Shown: positions 9,503 through 21,589 of the stretch, one piece after another | Layout of the letters: each line of letters begins with the position of its first letter | How positions within the stretch are numbered: the first letter of the stretch is position 1 | From: Polytrichum commune | Taxonomy: Eukaryota > Streptophyta > Polytrichopsida > Polytrichales > Polytrichaceae | Assembly (NCBI GenBank): GCA_950295325.1 | Contig: OX485803.1 | Span: forward strand, 49,431,554 to 49,495,553 | DNA length: 64,000 nt | Reading direction: 5' to 3' | Made by a program: the position numbers and the translations under genes | The notes under the pieces: generated by a model | The model's input: the letters and a program-made list of their open reading frames with translations, nothing else | Told to the model about the DNA's origin: nothing | Databases searched by the model: none

Positions 9503-12500
9503 GGATGGGCAGTTCATTGCAAAAGGCAATATCCAAGAGGTAGTCAATAGTGTGCATGTCAAGGAAGAGGACTTTGCAGTTGTCATGCAAGAAGAACCAT
9601 GTAGCTAGGCCTTAATCTAGACAATGTATCAACAATGGTGTGGGTTACCTTAGAAGTTAGCTGGAAAGAAATGGGGCCTAGTTGAACTGCTTGAAATGGT
9701 GGACTCCATGGACGTTGGGTGGGAGGAAAGAAAAAGGAAGGCTAATGCTAAAAAAGTAGAGGACACGGAGGAAGAAGGCAAAGGTGGAGAAGACGAAGTA
9801 GAGCAAAGATGGCACTTGACCGAAAGAAGGAGACGAAGGAAGTACCGAAGGAGCCACAAAGTGAGCACCAATGACTGAGAGTGGAGCTAGACGTCACATG
9901 CAAAATGGGCAGTGGCGCCAAAGTAGTTGAAGAGTCTCGTGAGGATGAGACTGAGGAAGAAGTCTAATTGCCTCCCATGTCAAAGGAATCCTTGGGAGTA
10001 GGAGAGAAGACCCTCAACTGCTCATCCTCAACTGCCTCACCTCTCCCACACCCAATATTCCTGGTTCTTACTAGTATCTCGGCCTCTACATTTGCGGATC
10101 TCTTGGTACTTGTGGTTCCAAGGTCCGCACACCCACCAATGATCTTTCCCAAGCTACAGCTCTCGCCGCAACCCCGTAATTTTTGTTGTTTGGATGGCAT
10201 TGGGTATGAGTTCTAGAGTGCATTATACCTTGTCTAAATATATAAGATTTGTGCTCAATCACTCCCATTGGCAAAAAGATTTCTCTTGGTTTTTTTTTGT
10301 TTTGTTGGCTCTTATTCTGTTGGAAACCTTTTGCATCGACTTTTATATTTCTTGCCTTTCTTTTGTTGGAATGTTTTGAAATGTATGTGTAGACCTTCTA
10401 TTACCTTTTGGTGGGTGATTATGGTTGTTTTGCAATCTCTCAAACTCTCACCTTATGTGTCCAATTAAGACACACTCTCCAATGGAAGGGTAGATTATCA
10501 TAATCAACAAATACACTATGGGTTGGAAGGACACCTACCTCGGAATTGAGATCAATACTAGTAACCTACCCTTTGCTAACTCTAAGATTGATGTGTTGTT
10601 TGAGGCATCCACTCCTATGATTTTTCCTAAGATTCATGCTATAGTTATTGCTTGGTCATAGTGTTCAAAAGGTAGGCTTCTAAGTGAAACCCGTGTGGGG
10701 GATGATACATTGGAGGGGTTTTTAGGGCTAAATCTTGGCACCCAACTTCGGATCATGCACGTACCCCATTTAGTCGTGAATGGTGATAGCATTCAATAAA
10801 TACTGAAATGGTGAATAACAAAGCACCGATGCTATCACATGGTGAAGTTATTTTCACAATTTTTTTGGAAAGATCTCACTAGACTGTGCCCTAAACAGGT
10901 TAAGTGTATCCTCAAGGGAATGTTCATTTGCTGCAACCATGACCTCAATCACCGCGTTCACCATTTCCACATCTTATTGTGGCTCTTCTCTCGAGATTTG
11001 GCCTCTTTTTTTTCCTTTCATAAGAGGATTGAATCGTGCTCCACATCCTTCTTCTTTTTTCAAAATCGTTTCCATCTCATACTAAGTGGCACTATTTGGA
11101 TATGAGATTTTCCTTCCGCTTCCACTAGATTATGTTTTGTGGCTACACCTTCCATGGATTCATATTTATTCCACCCTCCAATGCTAATACCTCTCAAATT
11201 TGTAGTGTCTTCTTACATAAATCTTGGATCCACTACATTTGTATGCTCTAAACCACGAGATCTAGCCATATTGTCTACAAAACTTTACAAAGTCACAAAT
11301 CTCGAAACTCTTCATTGCCGCAACAGAGGCTCCACCGCTTCCTTCTTCATTGGATTGTTCACCTACTTTCAAGGTATTCTCCTTCATCGACAATGTAACA
11401 TGGACCTAATCGATATCGACACAAATTTCTATCACATATTATGAGAACGAACCCAAAGTGGATCTAAGAAACATACAAGTACTACAATATGAATCCAAAT
11501 CAACAAAGAATTCCCATAGAAGCGGTTTTTATTTTGGTTTGCATATTGTTTCCCGGCGTATGCAACCTAATCTATGTGGGTGTGCATTGGAAAGTTCATA
11601 AGATGTTTCACCTACTTACGGTTCATACTATCTCCTTCAATGATGACTCACATATTGTTTGTAAGTTTGTCAAACTTGTCAAGCTCATATTTGATACCTA
11701 CTAGCAAAATGTTATCTATCCTATCTCGTAACGATAATTGTAGGTTCCAATACCCGGAACGAGTCTTAGAAGCATATTAAACATGGTGTGAATCCACATC
11801 ATGATAGAAGATTATTATAACTCATGAGAAACGGGGAGTCCACCAATAATTGGGTCGGATCCATAGCATAATCGATCCCACTCCGGATGGCGTTGTGCTC
11901 ACGAAGACCGAGGCACCGCACGCAAGGAAGCCTATCCAAACCATAGGTGACCAATCTTCAAGGAATTCCTCCTTCGAATAACTTGAGTTACACACGGACC
12001 CAATGGGCTGGATGTTCACGACACCTCTCAAGGGGGAGGGTGAACCCATGGAAGTGAAGGTGAAAACGTGGTTTACTATTGTGGAGCCCAGAGGTTGCTA
12101 CTCTAAACTAATTTAGGTCCTAAAACCGGGGGTCCAAGGGCTCCAAGACCCCAAATTAGTATGGTGAACTTAAATTGAGATGAACAAGCAACTAACCACA
12201 AGAGGTCAATTTCTATTATTACCTGCTCGGTAGGTATTAGGATACCAAACCCGACCCAATGCAAGACAAGCCGCTAATTACATCACATTACACAACTCGT
12301 TGGCGGTTACGTTCCATGGGACCATGTATCACATGAACATAATTCTCTTTTCAACTGAAGATTCCATGTTTACAAGGAGCATTGATGATGTGTACTGTGA
12401 ACTTTTCAACAAGTAAATTACCATACACTCAATCTCTTTCTTTGTTTTTTTTTTGGGGGGGGGGGGCACAAATTGAAAATTCAATTACAAAGAGAACCCA

Positions 12501-13019
12501 AAACACAACCATCCCGACCGAAACAACGTAGCCCGAGCTCAATCTCTTTCTTTGAAAAGCCGGGACCATCATATAGTTCCTTAGTAATGAATGTTATGCA
12601 AGCTTACGCATGATTAGATTAGCCTTTGATGAGCTTTCGAGAGTTGCTTAACGAATGGTGTGTGCGCGTTAGGTCAACAATTAATGTCACCACAAGCTCC
12701 GACAACTTCCCCCAAAAATGCATTGACTTCATCAAAACCGGGTGGAGGCGAGACTGATAGAAAAAATCGTTTGGATGCTTGCTAGAATGGTTGTTGTCGT
12801 GATACGAATATACTGAGCCACTTCGACAAGCAAGCCCCATACATATAAATAAGCCCCTCCCTTATCATTAAGTTAGTCCCGCATCCCCACAAGAGCTTCG
12901 TGCTGAGATAAGTTTAAGGTACTGTACTTGTTAACCGGACGCCAACATATTTTTATGTTTTTTTCTTCTTCAAGTGGTAGGTGTAAGGCAAGTCTTGTTG
13001 CTAAGAATGGACATTTGAA
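9503..13019. other. No recognisable gene; possible old transposon debris
   Basis: Several short open frames occur (for example 9696-9878, Glu/Lys-rich, and 11139-11444) but none has a domain I recognise, and reading frames break often. A poly-T/poly-G junction lies at about 12445-12467. 10200-11700 is T-rich with no detectable terminal repeats. Confidence 0.4.
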
Positions 13020-15440
13020 AAGAAGGAAGACAGACAGGTGTCACAATGAGATTGGAGTGTGTGCTCAAAATGTAGACATCATTCATCCGATGTTCAATTG
13101 AGTTATGAACACATTTGGGGAGGGAGGGTCTAAGTATGTGATTGGTTTAGTGAGGGAGAGAATGTTCTCACTTTGGCCTCTTCTAAGTTTGCATTTCACC
13201 TTTGAATATGAGACTTGAAATGTCTATCTTTGTGATTTACAAGTGCTAACAAAATGAGATGGTTTCTAATCCAATCCAACGGTTAAACTTCTTGATGATT
13301 TATGAAATGCTCCCTTAGAGTAGGATCATGTACCTTACATGAGAATGATCGATTGCTCTTATAGCATAAAATGTTGTTTATACGTGAAGTTGTGTGAGCT
13401 CTAAGACATGCGGCCTTATTGCAGGTGGTTCCAATTGCACAATATTGGCTATTGGGTTGGATCAAGAATTGTCTCATTTTTTAGCTAGTGTGAATCGTGC
13501 ATATTTTCATCATCATCATCATCCCCCTCTCTCTCTAGGTGATCATGTAGGCTCTCGCAATTTGTGTGAACATGGAAAGGTTAATATGTTATGTACACCT
13601 AGTTCAATCTCATCGTAACACGCGTCTTTTAGATGTCCATTCTTTAATACAAGAGTTGCTTTATACAACTTAAATACAAGTGTATAATTAAGAAAATGGC
13701 CATGGACCAAATTTGGATGTTCTAATTATCTTGTACCATATACATGCCGGCAATGATGAGGATGATACCGCAATATTGGGGTCATGTTTTGGTATGAGCC
13801 AATGTTCCTGTGAAAATATCAAACTTGTTATGAGGTATGGGGTCCATGTGTTCAAAAATCAGATACCATTTTAGGTTCAATAAGTAGACAAAGGTAAGTA
13901 GGTCTAGTATGTGATCACTTAAAGAGAAAGAAAAAGAAGAAGAAGAAATAAAGAAATAAAAGAAATCCTTCACTTTGACCTCCTATAACTTTCACACCTC
14001 AACTTTAATTATGAAACTGTAAATGACAATATGCATGATTGAGAATTCCTAAGTGGAAAAGACAATTCACCATCCAATGCAATGGCCAAAATTGTATGTG
14101 CAGTTGGAAGTGCCCACAAATGGCCACATGCCTTATGCAAATGTTAATTTATGTCCACTTTGGAAGCCATCCCAGGGCTTTTTGCATTAAGGTAAGTAGA
14201 TTGGGTGCACAAATTTATTGTGCAACATAACATGTCATGCTTTCCCACATTGACTAGACTCCAAGGTTTGTGTACTAAGACGTGTAAACCTTTGAATCCA
14301 AACGTATCCAAACGTATCGTTAGCCATTGTTGTTGGATAAGGTACGCAGCCTTGTATTGTATTGTGGGCACTTTTAACTCCATGAGCAATTTTGGCCATT
14401 GGATCGGATTGTAAATTGTCTCATCTAATGAGCATTGTAGTTTCAAATTTAAGAATCATAGTTAAAATGCAAAACTTATAAGAGGTCAGATTGAAGATTC
14501 TCAATCTCTTCAGATAATCACCTAAACCCTCTCAAATGTGTGAATTACTTAACCTAGAATTGTGTCTATATTTCAAACACATAGTGCAACTTCATTATAA
14601 GACATGTCTTGGTGGTGTTTAATCTCAATAAGAAGCCTTGCCATGTACATTGTGACATATAAATGCCCAATTATGAAGAGTGACCACAGTAGGCCCACAT
14701 CCCTTAAGCAGCTAACAAAAGTTTGGCATGGTTACAAGAGTTCCATGCTTGCAAAGGTATGGATAACAAGACCGGTGAGCAAGAGGGGAGTCGAGAATGA
14801 GCTAGATAGGCATTCAAATAATCAAGCTGCTTTGATGACAACAACTGATTTCTTAGGTTTAAAGGTGTGTGAGTGCACCCTAAAAAGTTAACAAAGACTT
14901 AGGTGTTATTAAATAACGGAGGTTCAAATTGACTAGGTTACAAACAAGCTGTTTAGTATGTACATGGGGCGTACATGCAACATTCAACATATGAGTATAG
15001 AAGCACATTTTAGCACGTGCATAACTTTTGTGGTAGAATTCCAACTTTTGGGTGTATCAAATTATCATCTTGCAAGTGATCGGTTTGTTTGTAAGTGACA
15101 CCCAGTCAGGTTTGTGGGCCTTATGTGGTCACTTTTCTTAATTGGACACCTAGTTGAGTGGTATTTGGTATTTATGATGACTGTAGTTATGAAGAGACAC
15201 CAAAAAGGCACGGGTTCCGAAAGGATTGGAGCATGTGCTCACGTAGGTTAATTATTCTAGGTTGAATTGTTGACACGGTTGAGTGCAGCTGTGCAACCAC
15301 TTCAAGAGAAAAGTGATCCTTCACTTCAACCTCTTATAACTTTTGCTTCTCAACTTTGATTCTGAATAAGGATCTCTGTGATTCACAATTACTAATCTGA
15401 TCAAATGGCCTGTGGAGTTGGAAGTGGCCACTGTTGGACC
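13020..15440. repeat. Dispersed repeat family R2, three copies
   Basis: Copies near 13020-13300, 13900-14130 and 15180-15440 share a CTTCACTTTGACCTC-like block, CTATAACTTTCACACCTCAA, a GTGATTCACAATTACTAA-like block and an ending GGAAGTGGCCAC. A related copy lies at 49730-49990. Inverse-orientation relatives are visible near 16040-16260, 24880-25060 and 37880-37970 (a GAACACATAGTCCAAT-type block). No coding capacity; class unknown. Confidence 0.6.
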
Positions 15441-16802
15441 ACACACCTAAAGCGGTGGCCGAATAAGGTCACTCACCTTAATTCTAGACACTGGCTCAAA
15501 AGTGGACCCTGTCAATAGGATTCAACTTTGACTCAACAGAAAGATTAACTTAGAATTTTCTGAGAAGTAACTAAAGGCACTCTGTACATCAGACCTGTCA
15601 GGGCATAGTATCTTTGCCACGCCAAAAAATTGCCCTACTGGACCAACTCTCAAAAAGCGTCATTATCCTTGAAACTCCATGTCACAATGAAATATCTCCA
15701 ATGCCACTCCTATGAGTAATTCCACACATTTGATCAATTCAAACAAAGTGACATCACACTCCCTACCATTGCAAGCCTTCAATAAATCGCAGCCTCCCTA
15801 TCGATCTCCAGGGTAGTGTGTCACTCTATGCTGACCTGACAATTTAAAGAGTTGGTTAGCTGCTAATTGTTGCACACGGGTCAGAAACAACTGCAAGATA
15901 ATTCATACTGAACAATTGCACCTCCCAATAATACGCCAAGGTAGACATGTTTTAAATGATTACTTTTTCTTGTTCGCTACTACTGTATATACAACTTGGA
16001 TTTGCAAATTCTAAATTTTGGCTGATCCATGAGTGTGGATGGAGGAAGCCAAGTTCAATTGCAGAGAAATGTGGAGCCCATCCTGCATTGGTATGAATTT
16101 CCAAAAAGTGACGGCGCCATACGGCGCCTCCCCCCAAATAAATAAATAAAAAGTTGACCATGTTAAGAAATTTTGAACACATAGTCCAATGTCTACTAAA
16201 CATATGTATTTTGGGTGGCCATTCTCAGATCCGCACATAAGCAAAAACTACTCAAAGTATAGGTCTCCATTTAGGATAAGTAACTGAATTAGGCCCACTT
16301 ACCTTAATAAAAGATGCAGCATAACAATATCCTGGCACTGTTTTCACATCATGACCCGCGTACAGTAATATGGACCAAATGAATTAGTATAGATTTGTAC
16401 TTTCTCTACCTACTCATCTCAACTTCTTGTACATGTCCTATTATCTAACCCTGGATCTCTAAATCGACACTCACATCTAGGGATGGATTGTACAACACAC
16501 AATAACCTTCTTTGCGGGTGGAGGGAGAGACTACCCATGATACTATTCTTAAATAGTGACACAAAACCATAATTCAACTTAAACAAACTCACACGCAAGG
16601 ATCGACTACAAAGTACACATTCTGCTGTGCTGGTGAATAGGATTTGTGCTCGTACCAAGTGGAAGTAAGATATACATGATGTGGGTGTCATTTTCTGCAT
16701 TCTTGATGCACTGTAACAAATCTCACCAACGGGTGGGACAAGTATGATGGAATACGCAATGTTCATGAGGAGATGTGAGATGACATCTTCCCTGATTTTT
16801 TA

Positions 16803-19800
16803 TTAATAGGTTCCTCTAAAAGAATGCCACCTTAACTGTAATTGCATCCACAAAGGTGAGATGCCACAGACACCGCGGTTGATGTTAGTATCAAAAACGT
16901 TGAAGTTTACACGTTCAAAAGTTTTCAGCAACACACCTGCTGGTACCTGCATAAACCATTATTTGTTAATGATATGCCAAGGGTAATTGAATATTCTAAT
17001 GTGGACCAATCGCACCAAACATCTACAAGCAGGTAGGAGAATGAACTGAATTACCGCAGGTAACAACACAGGTTTCGCAGCTGCTGGAACAGTTGCAGCT
17101 AGTGAGCGGGCCTTCTCCAAGTGCGAATTTGCAACAGATGCCACCTAACAATATCAAGAACGCAAACAATATTAACCCTAATTTTCAATAACAATAAGAC
17201 GTGTGAGAGTGAACAACATGGATTTGACTTGCATATTATCAGGAACCTTTCACAGTAATCAAAGAAATGTATTTTAAAATTCAGCTCAATACATATGTTC
17301 AGAGATTCTTGCATCCATGTGCAGCTAATCTCATTGTTATCTGGAATCAATATCATATAATGTTCTCCAGGAAGCAATAGAAAATGGGAGACAATTTCAT
17401 AGATGAGGATAAAACATCCCCAGATATTTAAATAACACATCTAGGAACTGCTGCCTGAAGATGAACTTTATCTTGAAAAATTGGGAAATTATACAATTTA
17501 AAATCTTGGGATAGGTGATTGTGAACATTTCTGCAATGACTGACAAAGATTGCATGACTAAGGAACAACCTCATGAACAGCATTTGCTAGACCTTCCATG
17601 TTTTGACCACGATACATCTCCTCCTGAGCAAGGCCATACTGTAAAGAGGGACAAATTGCAAGGCATTTCCATCAGATCCAGAAAAGCAATAATATCTTGA
17701 AACTTTGGAATACTTGCAAACGAGGAAAAAGAACAACTACAGTAGATTCAGTTGATCAATGTCCAACCCCTAAACCCTTCTCCATCACGAGATTGTGAAG
17801 AGAGAGACACTGTTTTGAAGACCACAACTTCACTGAATACAAAAGCAACCTGGTTTAGTTCTACAATCCATTTGTTTTTAAGCAGATGTTCTGTTGAACA
17901 CACCTTAGCAGCCGTTTCAAGTGGAATATATGAACGACGCCGGGCACCATGATGGGGGGACGCACGTAGCAGAAGTCCAAGTCCAGCTGTCTTACCTGCA
18001 TTTTCGACCAGAGCTTGTAGTCAGTTCACATTCTCTTTTGTAAATTGCACATCTGTTGTTTTGCATCTTCTACAACATCCACTATAGCACAGCTTCAGAA
18101 ATAGCTAAAGGACTTCTGTATTCTTGTGTATACATGCAAGGAGTTGCCTTGCTTGTAGTTTACGCTTAGATGCTCTTAACTTCAACGAGGTTTACAAGTT
18201 CTATAAGCTCGCATATGGATAATCGAATGTAGAACATATATACATTCTCCTGTCAATTCACATTTGCAATCCCTAGTCAATTCTCTTTTGCAATTCTTGC
18301 AACTGTTCAGCATCTTCTACAACATCCACTACAGCACAGCTTGGAAAATAGCTCAATGACTCCCTTATTTTTGTGGCAAAATGCATGCAAGAACTTGCCT
18401 TGCTTGTAGTTTAAGCTTAGATGCTCTCAACTTGAACAAGGTTTACATAGATAATTGACATCTAGACATCTAGACATTCTCCTGGGAAACTATTTCCTGA
18501 TTTTGTGTCCAAAGGAATAACCCACATAAGGACCATGAGAAAGGACTGATACTTTGAACTTGAGATAAACTGACTGTATCTTCAATGATGAAAATTTTTA
18601 CCAATATGAGAAGCTGCATGATCAGCTGAAGTATTTCGTACACCAGCTGCCTCTAAAGTGAGGTACAAAAGAGCTGACGCAGTGTCTTCAGCATACCTAT
18701 GATGAGACATATAACAAATAAAAAGGTGAATAATCAGCACAATTGTCTGCTTAGTGATCCACTCGTATCACTGAGAAAGTGATGAAATTTCCAAGGAGTC
18801 ACATTCTACAAGATTCAAACACTGTAGGGTCATGAATGTTAATTGATTTTAAGTGAAATTTATAGTGCCAAAGCTTCAACTATAAATACAGAACATTACT
18901 GTCGCCTTCATTAAAGGGATCTCACATATTCAAGATATATGAGCATCAAAAAACTCCCCAACTACAAAGCAGAATGCTTGTTCGTGAGGAGAGGAGAGAG
19001 TTGCAGTGATCTCAGCATTCACATGTGTGTACTAATTTCCACAACCAATACATGAACAAGAGACTACCAAGGACACAGTTCGTAATTCACATTGCATTCA
19101 AAACTTGTGAAGCCTTACTGTTCAACTTCAGGAATATTTAGGGGCGATGTTGCATCCAAATCAATCATCTGCAAGAGCATGAAATTGAGAGTTACTTCCA
19201 ATATCCTTCAGTGAAAGAGTCCCAAAAGACCTCAATGTTGCAGGAAGGTCAATACAACAGGGCACAAACCTCATCTCCGTGCTGCTAAATAAAAGAAGTA
19301 GCAAGGTGAAAGCAACAGCTTTTACTGGCAAAGAGATCCCCAGAACTACTACAGGTCTGTAACTTGGGAACTCTAGTCAACAAAAAAGTCTATGTGATCT
19401 CTGAGAGGTTCCAAAAAGACAAAGACTGAGAAGGTTGCGTCTTAAATACCCGGGCCTCAAGCAAGCGTGAGAACCAATGTTTGCTTAACCTATTCTCATT
19501 AATAACAGAACCAAGAGCTTGAACAACTGGATGCTCCAACAACTTTTTCTGTTGTCAAGACGTTAAGAAAACAATGTGTTAGGAAAATTGAGCAGCACAT
19601 AAACTCCTAACTTATATGGTCAAAGTGAACAGATTCATCCGGCACAAACAATACGCAAATGCAGTCGACCCCTCAACTGAAATCTGGACTCAGATCTTCT
19701 GCAGGATACTGAGCTACAAAGCAATCACTCCTGAACATTTTTCCAATTTGCAGAAAAGAGAAAGAACACCTTGTATATTCCATCAACAGCATCACGCCAC

Positions 19801-20964
19801 CAGACAAGGCGCATCATTGCCAAGTTTGTCTCTTTACTATCCCCAGCCTGCAATGGAACATACTTGTAGCATGCTCAAAAAGGCCTTGAGGGATTAACAG
19901 AAAGCCATTACAGTGCTAAAATTGGGACAAAACACTAGAGCTCCTTGACAGCCCACAGAGCCAAGACAAAGTGACCTCAATTGTATATTGGCCAAGAAGT
20001 GTCAAACAGAGGCCTTAGATACATAGGCCCCTAAAACACATTGATTTCTTTTTGAAAGGTAGTTACAATTTCCAAAAAAGGGCACAGGTTTCTACTTTCT
20101 TTGCTAGTAGATAAGGCATGCAAAAGAATGCATATTCCATATCTTCCAAGAATCCCTGCAAATAAGCGGGTTTTTTTCTGTTCTTTCATAAAATTTCTGA
20201 TCAGTTGACTGTTCAAAAAATAGGATGTTATTCATCTACGACCCGATAATTCTCACCGGTTCTCAAAGATCTGAGCTATGCTTCTTTCTTTCTTTCTTTC
20301 TTTCTTCATCACAACACGGGCTCCAGCAAGAAGACCTATCACACTTCACCACATTTAAAAATACAGAGGACAGCTGCTGAGTGTGCTTTGATAGAATTCT
20401 ATAAATGCCTTTCAGGAGTGATTTATTGTTGCCACTGAATATAATTGCATCCCATTCATAGTACTGACATGGAATTTATAGCATAAACCCTAAACCCTAA
20501 ATTCTTACAGAAAGTACTACATTCAAGTCTCCGGGGCCAGATAACGATCCACACTATTGCTAGGGCTTCCAAGGTAGACAAAGAAACAGAAGGATGATCT
20601 CCAAACCTGTGCTGTTTCGATATTGAAAGCTCTGAGGGCAAATGCGGCCGCGCGGGGGCCTGGTGGCAGATGCAATGCGCACAAATAGTTCTCATAGTCA
20701 TATGTCCTGTGAAAACAACCTCAGTATATCTTAAAAGATAGTTTCACCGAGCAACTTCTCTCTACCAAATTGACACAGGATGCATGTTGCGGCGGAGAGT
20801 CCAGGCAGAAGTGGGGAGGCACACCTGACTTGACGGACACAGTATGAGAAAGCATTTCGGAGGCTGCTCGAAGAAACCACGCTGGTCATGAACCCTACTT
20901 TTCGCAGAACAGCTTGTCTTGCTCCTAAAACAGAAGTTTCAGCGATTGCATGTGAGTTAAACAT
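16803..20964 (-). CDS. NDUFAF6: NDUFAF6-like complex I assembly factor, ten exons
   Basis: Exons (plus-strand coordinates): 16803-16946, 17055-17144, 17570-17638, 17904-17995, 18602-18696, 19119-19168, 19450-19548, 19770-19847, 20607-20706 and 20825-20964. All introns are GT-AG and phases join, giving 957 nt (318 residues). The protein has the squalene/phytoene-synthase fold of NDUFAF6, a mitochondrial matrix factor needed early in complex I assembly and not a prenyl synthase. Landmarks: YDYENYL (49-55), [39 protein letters not shown] (157-171), [17 protein letters not shown] and [11 protein letters not shown], then HLEKAR and the C-terminal WHSFRGTY. The first Met gives a basic, Arg-bearing leader that could target mitochondria, and an in-frame TAG lies seven codons upstream. 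Met26 (20887-20889) is an alternative start, because a TTTTAG acceptor-like site precedes codon 14. AATAAA overlaps the stop region. RUNKEL is its divergent neighbour. Confidence 0.93.
18013..18480. repeat. Tandem duplication inside an intron of the NDUFAF6-like gene
   Basis: Two diverged copies, offset about 247 bp, share GCATCTTCTACAACATCCAC (18063 and 18310), TTGCCTTGCTTGTAGTTTA, and CTTAGATGCTCT then AACTT. Both lie in the intron 17996-18601 and do not touch splice sites. Confidence 0.85.
20281..20306. repeat. (CTTT)n microsatellite in intron
   Basis: Perfect CTTT units in the intron 19848-20606 of the NDUFAF6-like gene. Confidence 0.9.
20485..20501 (+). promoter_or_regulatory. Double telo-box (AAACCCTA twice)
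   Basis: AAACCCTAAACCCTAAA matches the plant telomere-repeat motif, which in plant promoters and first introns acts as a telo-box in genes of the translation and growth programme. Here it sits in the intron 19848-20606. Function at this site is inference; it could also be a relic of telomeric repair. Confidence 0.55.
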
Positions 20965-21580
20965 CGCAAAACAACAAATGTTCCACTATGCTCAGAGACA
21001 ATGCAATTAATACTTCAAAAATTGCAAGGCATTTTGAGATACAATAAGCTTGCTTCCTGTGTCCATGGATGCCCCTTAATATCATTCTGTAATTCAGGAC
21101 CTTAAAGGTGACGGTCTCTGCTTCGCAAAGGGAACATACTTAACCTAGAAAATTCAAAAGAAGCACCCACCGATTGAAACTTATCGCCGCCTGAACAGCT
21201 TGTCTTGCTCCTAAAACAGAAGTTTCAGTGATCGCAAGTGAGTGAACATCTGCAAAAACAAACCTTCCAGGATGCTCGGAGGCAATAAAATTTCAAAGGA
21301 AATTGCTGGGAATTTGGAAATGCTCCAAGCTTCTTGTGTCGATGGATGTTCGCCCCTTAATAATCACATCCTGTAATTCAGGACCTTACAGGTGACACTT
21401 TTGCTGCTTCGATTAGGGAACATGGTAGACTTAATGAATGCAGTACTACCGAAGGTGATTCTGATGATCTTACTACTGCCGCAATAGGACTATTGCACAA
21501 ACAATACCAGCTGCTAGCAGGTTAACCTAGAACATGGGAAAAGAAACACCAACCGACTGAAACTTATTCCAACTCATTCA
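20905..21580. repeat. Tandem duplication of the NDUFAF6-like gene's 5' end
   Basis: Copy A (about 20905-21186) and copy B (about 21193-21576) share GAACAGCTTGTCTTGCTCCT, AAAACAGAAGTTTCAG, CTGTAATTCAGGACCTTA and AACCTAGAA...CCGA(T/C)TGAAACTTAT. Copy A contains codons 1-20 of the gene. In copy B the equivalent reading frame is shifted by an indel and soon reaches a stop, so it is not a second coding exon. Copy B carries about 90 extra bases (about 21430-21522). Confidence 0.85.
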
Positions 21581-21589
21581 AGCAGAAAT

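Noticed and set aside
9696-9878. Lys/Glu-rich 60-codon frame as a retroelement gag
   Set aside because: Low-complexity and short, with no zinc knuckle, protease or RT nearby.
16419-16766. 115-codon minus-strand frame downstream of the NDUFAF6-like gene
   Set aside because: It lies beyond the stop codon, has no recognisable domain and is probably 3' UTR or intergenic.
21193-21576. Second coding first exon of the NDUFAF6-like gene
   Set aside because: The duplicate has an indel that shifts the frame into an early stop.
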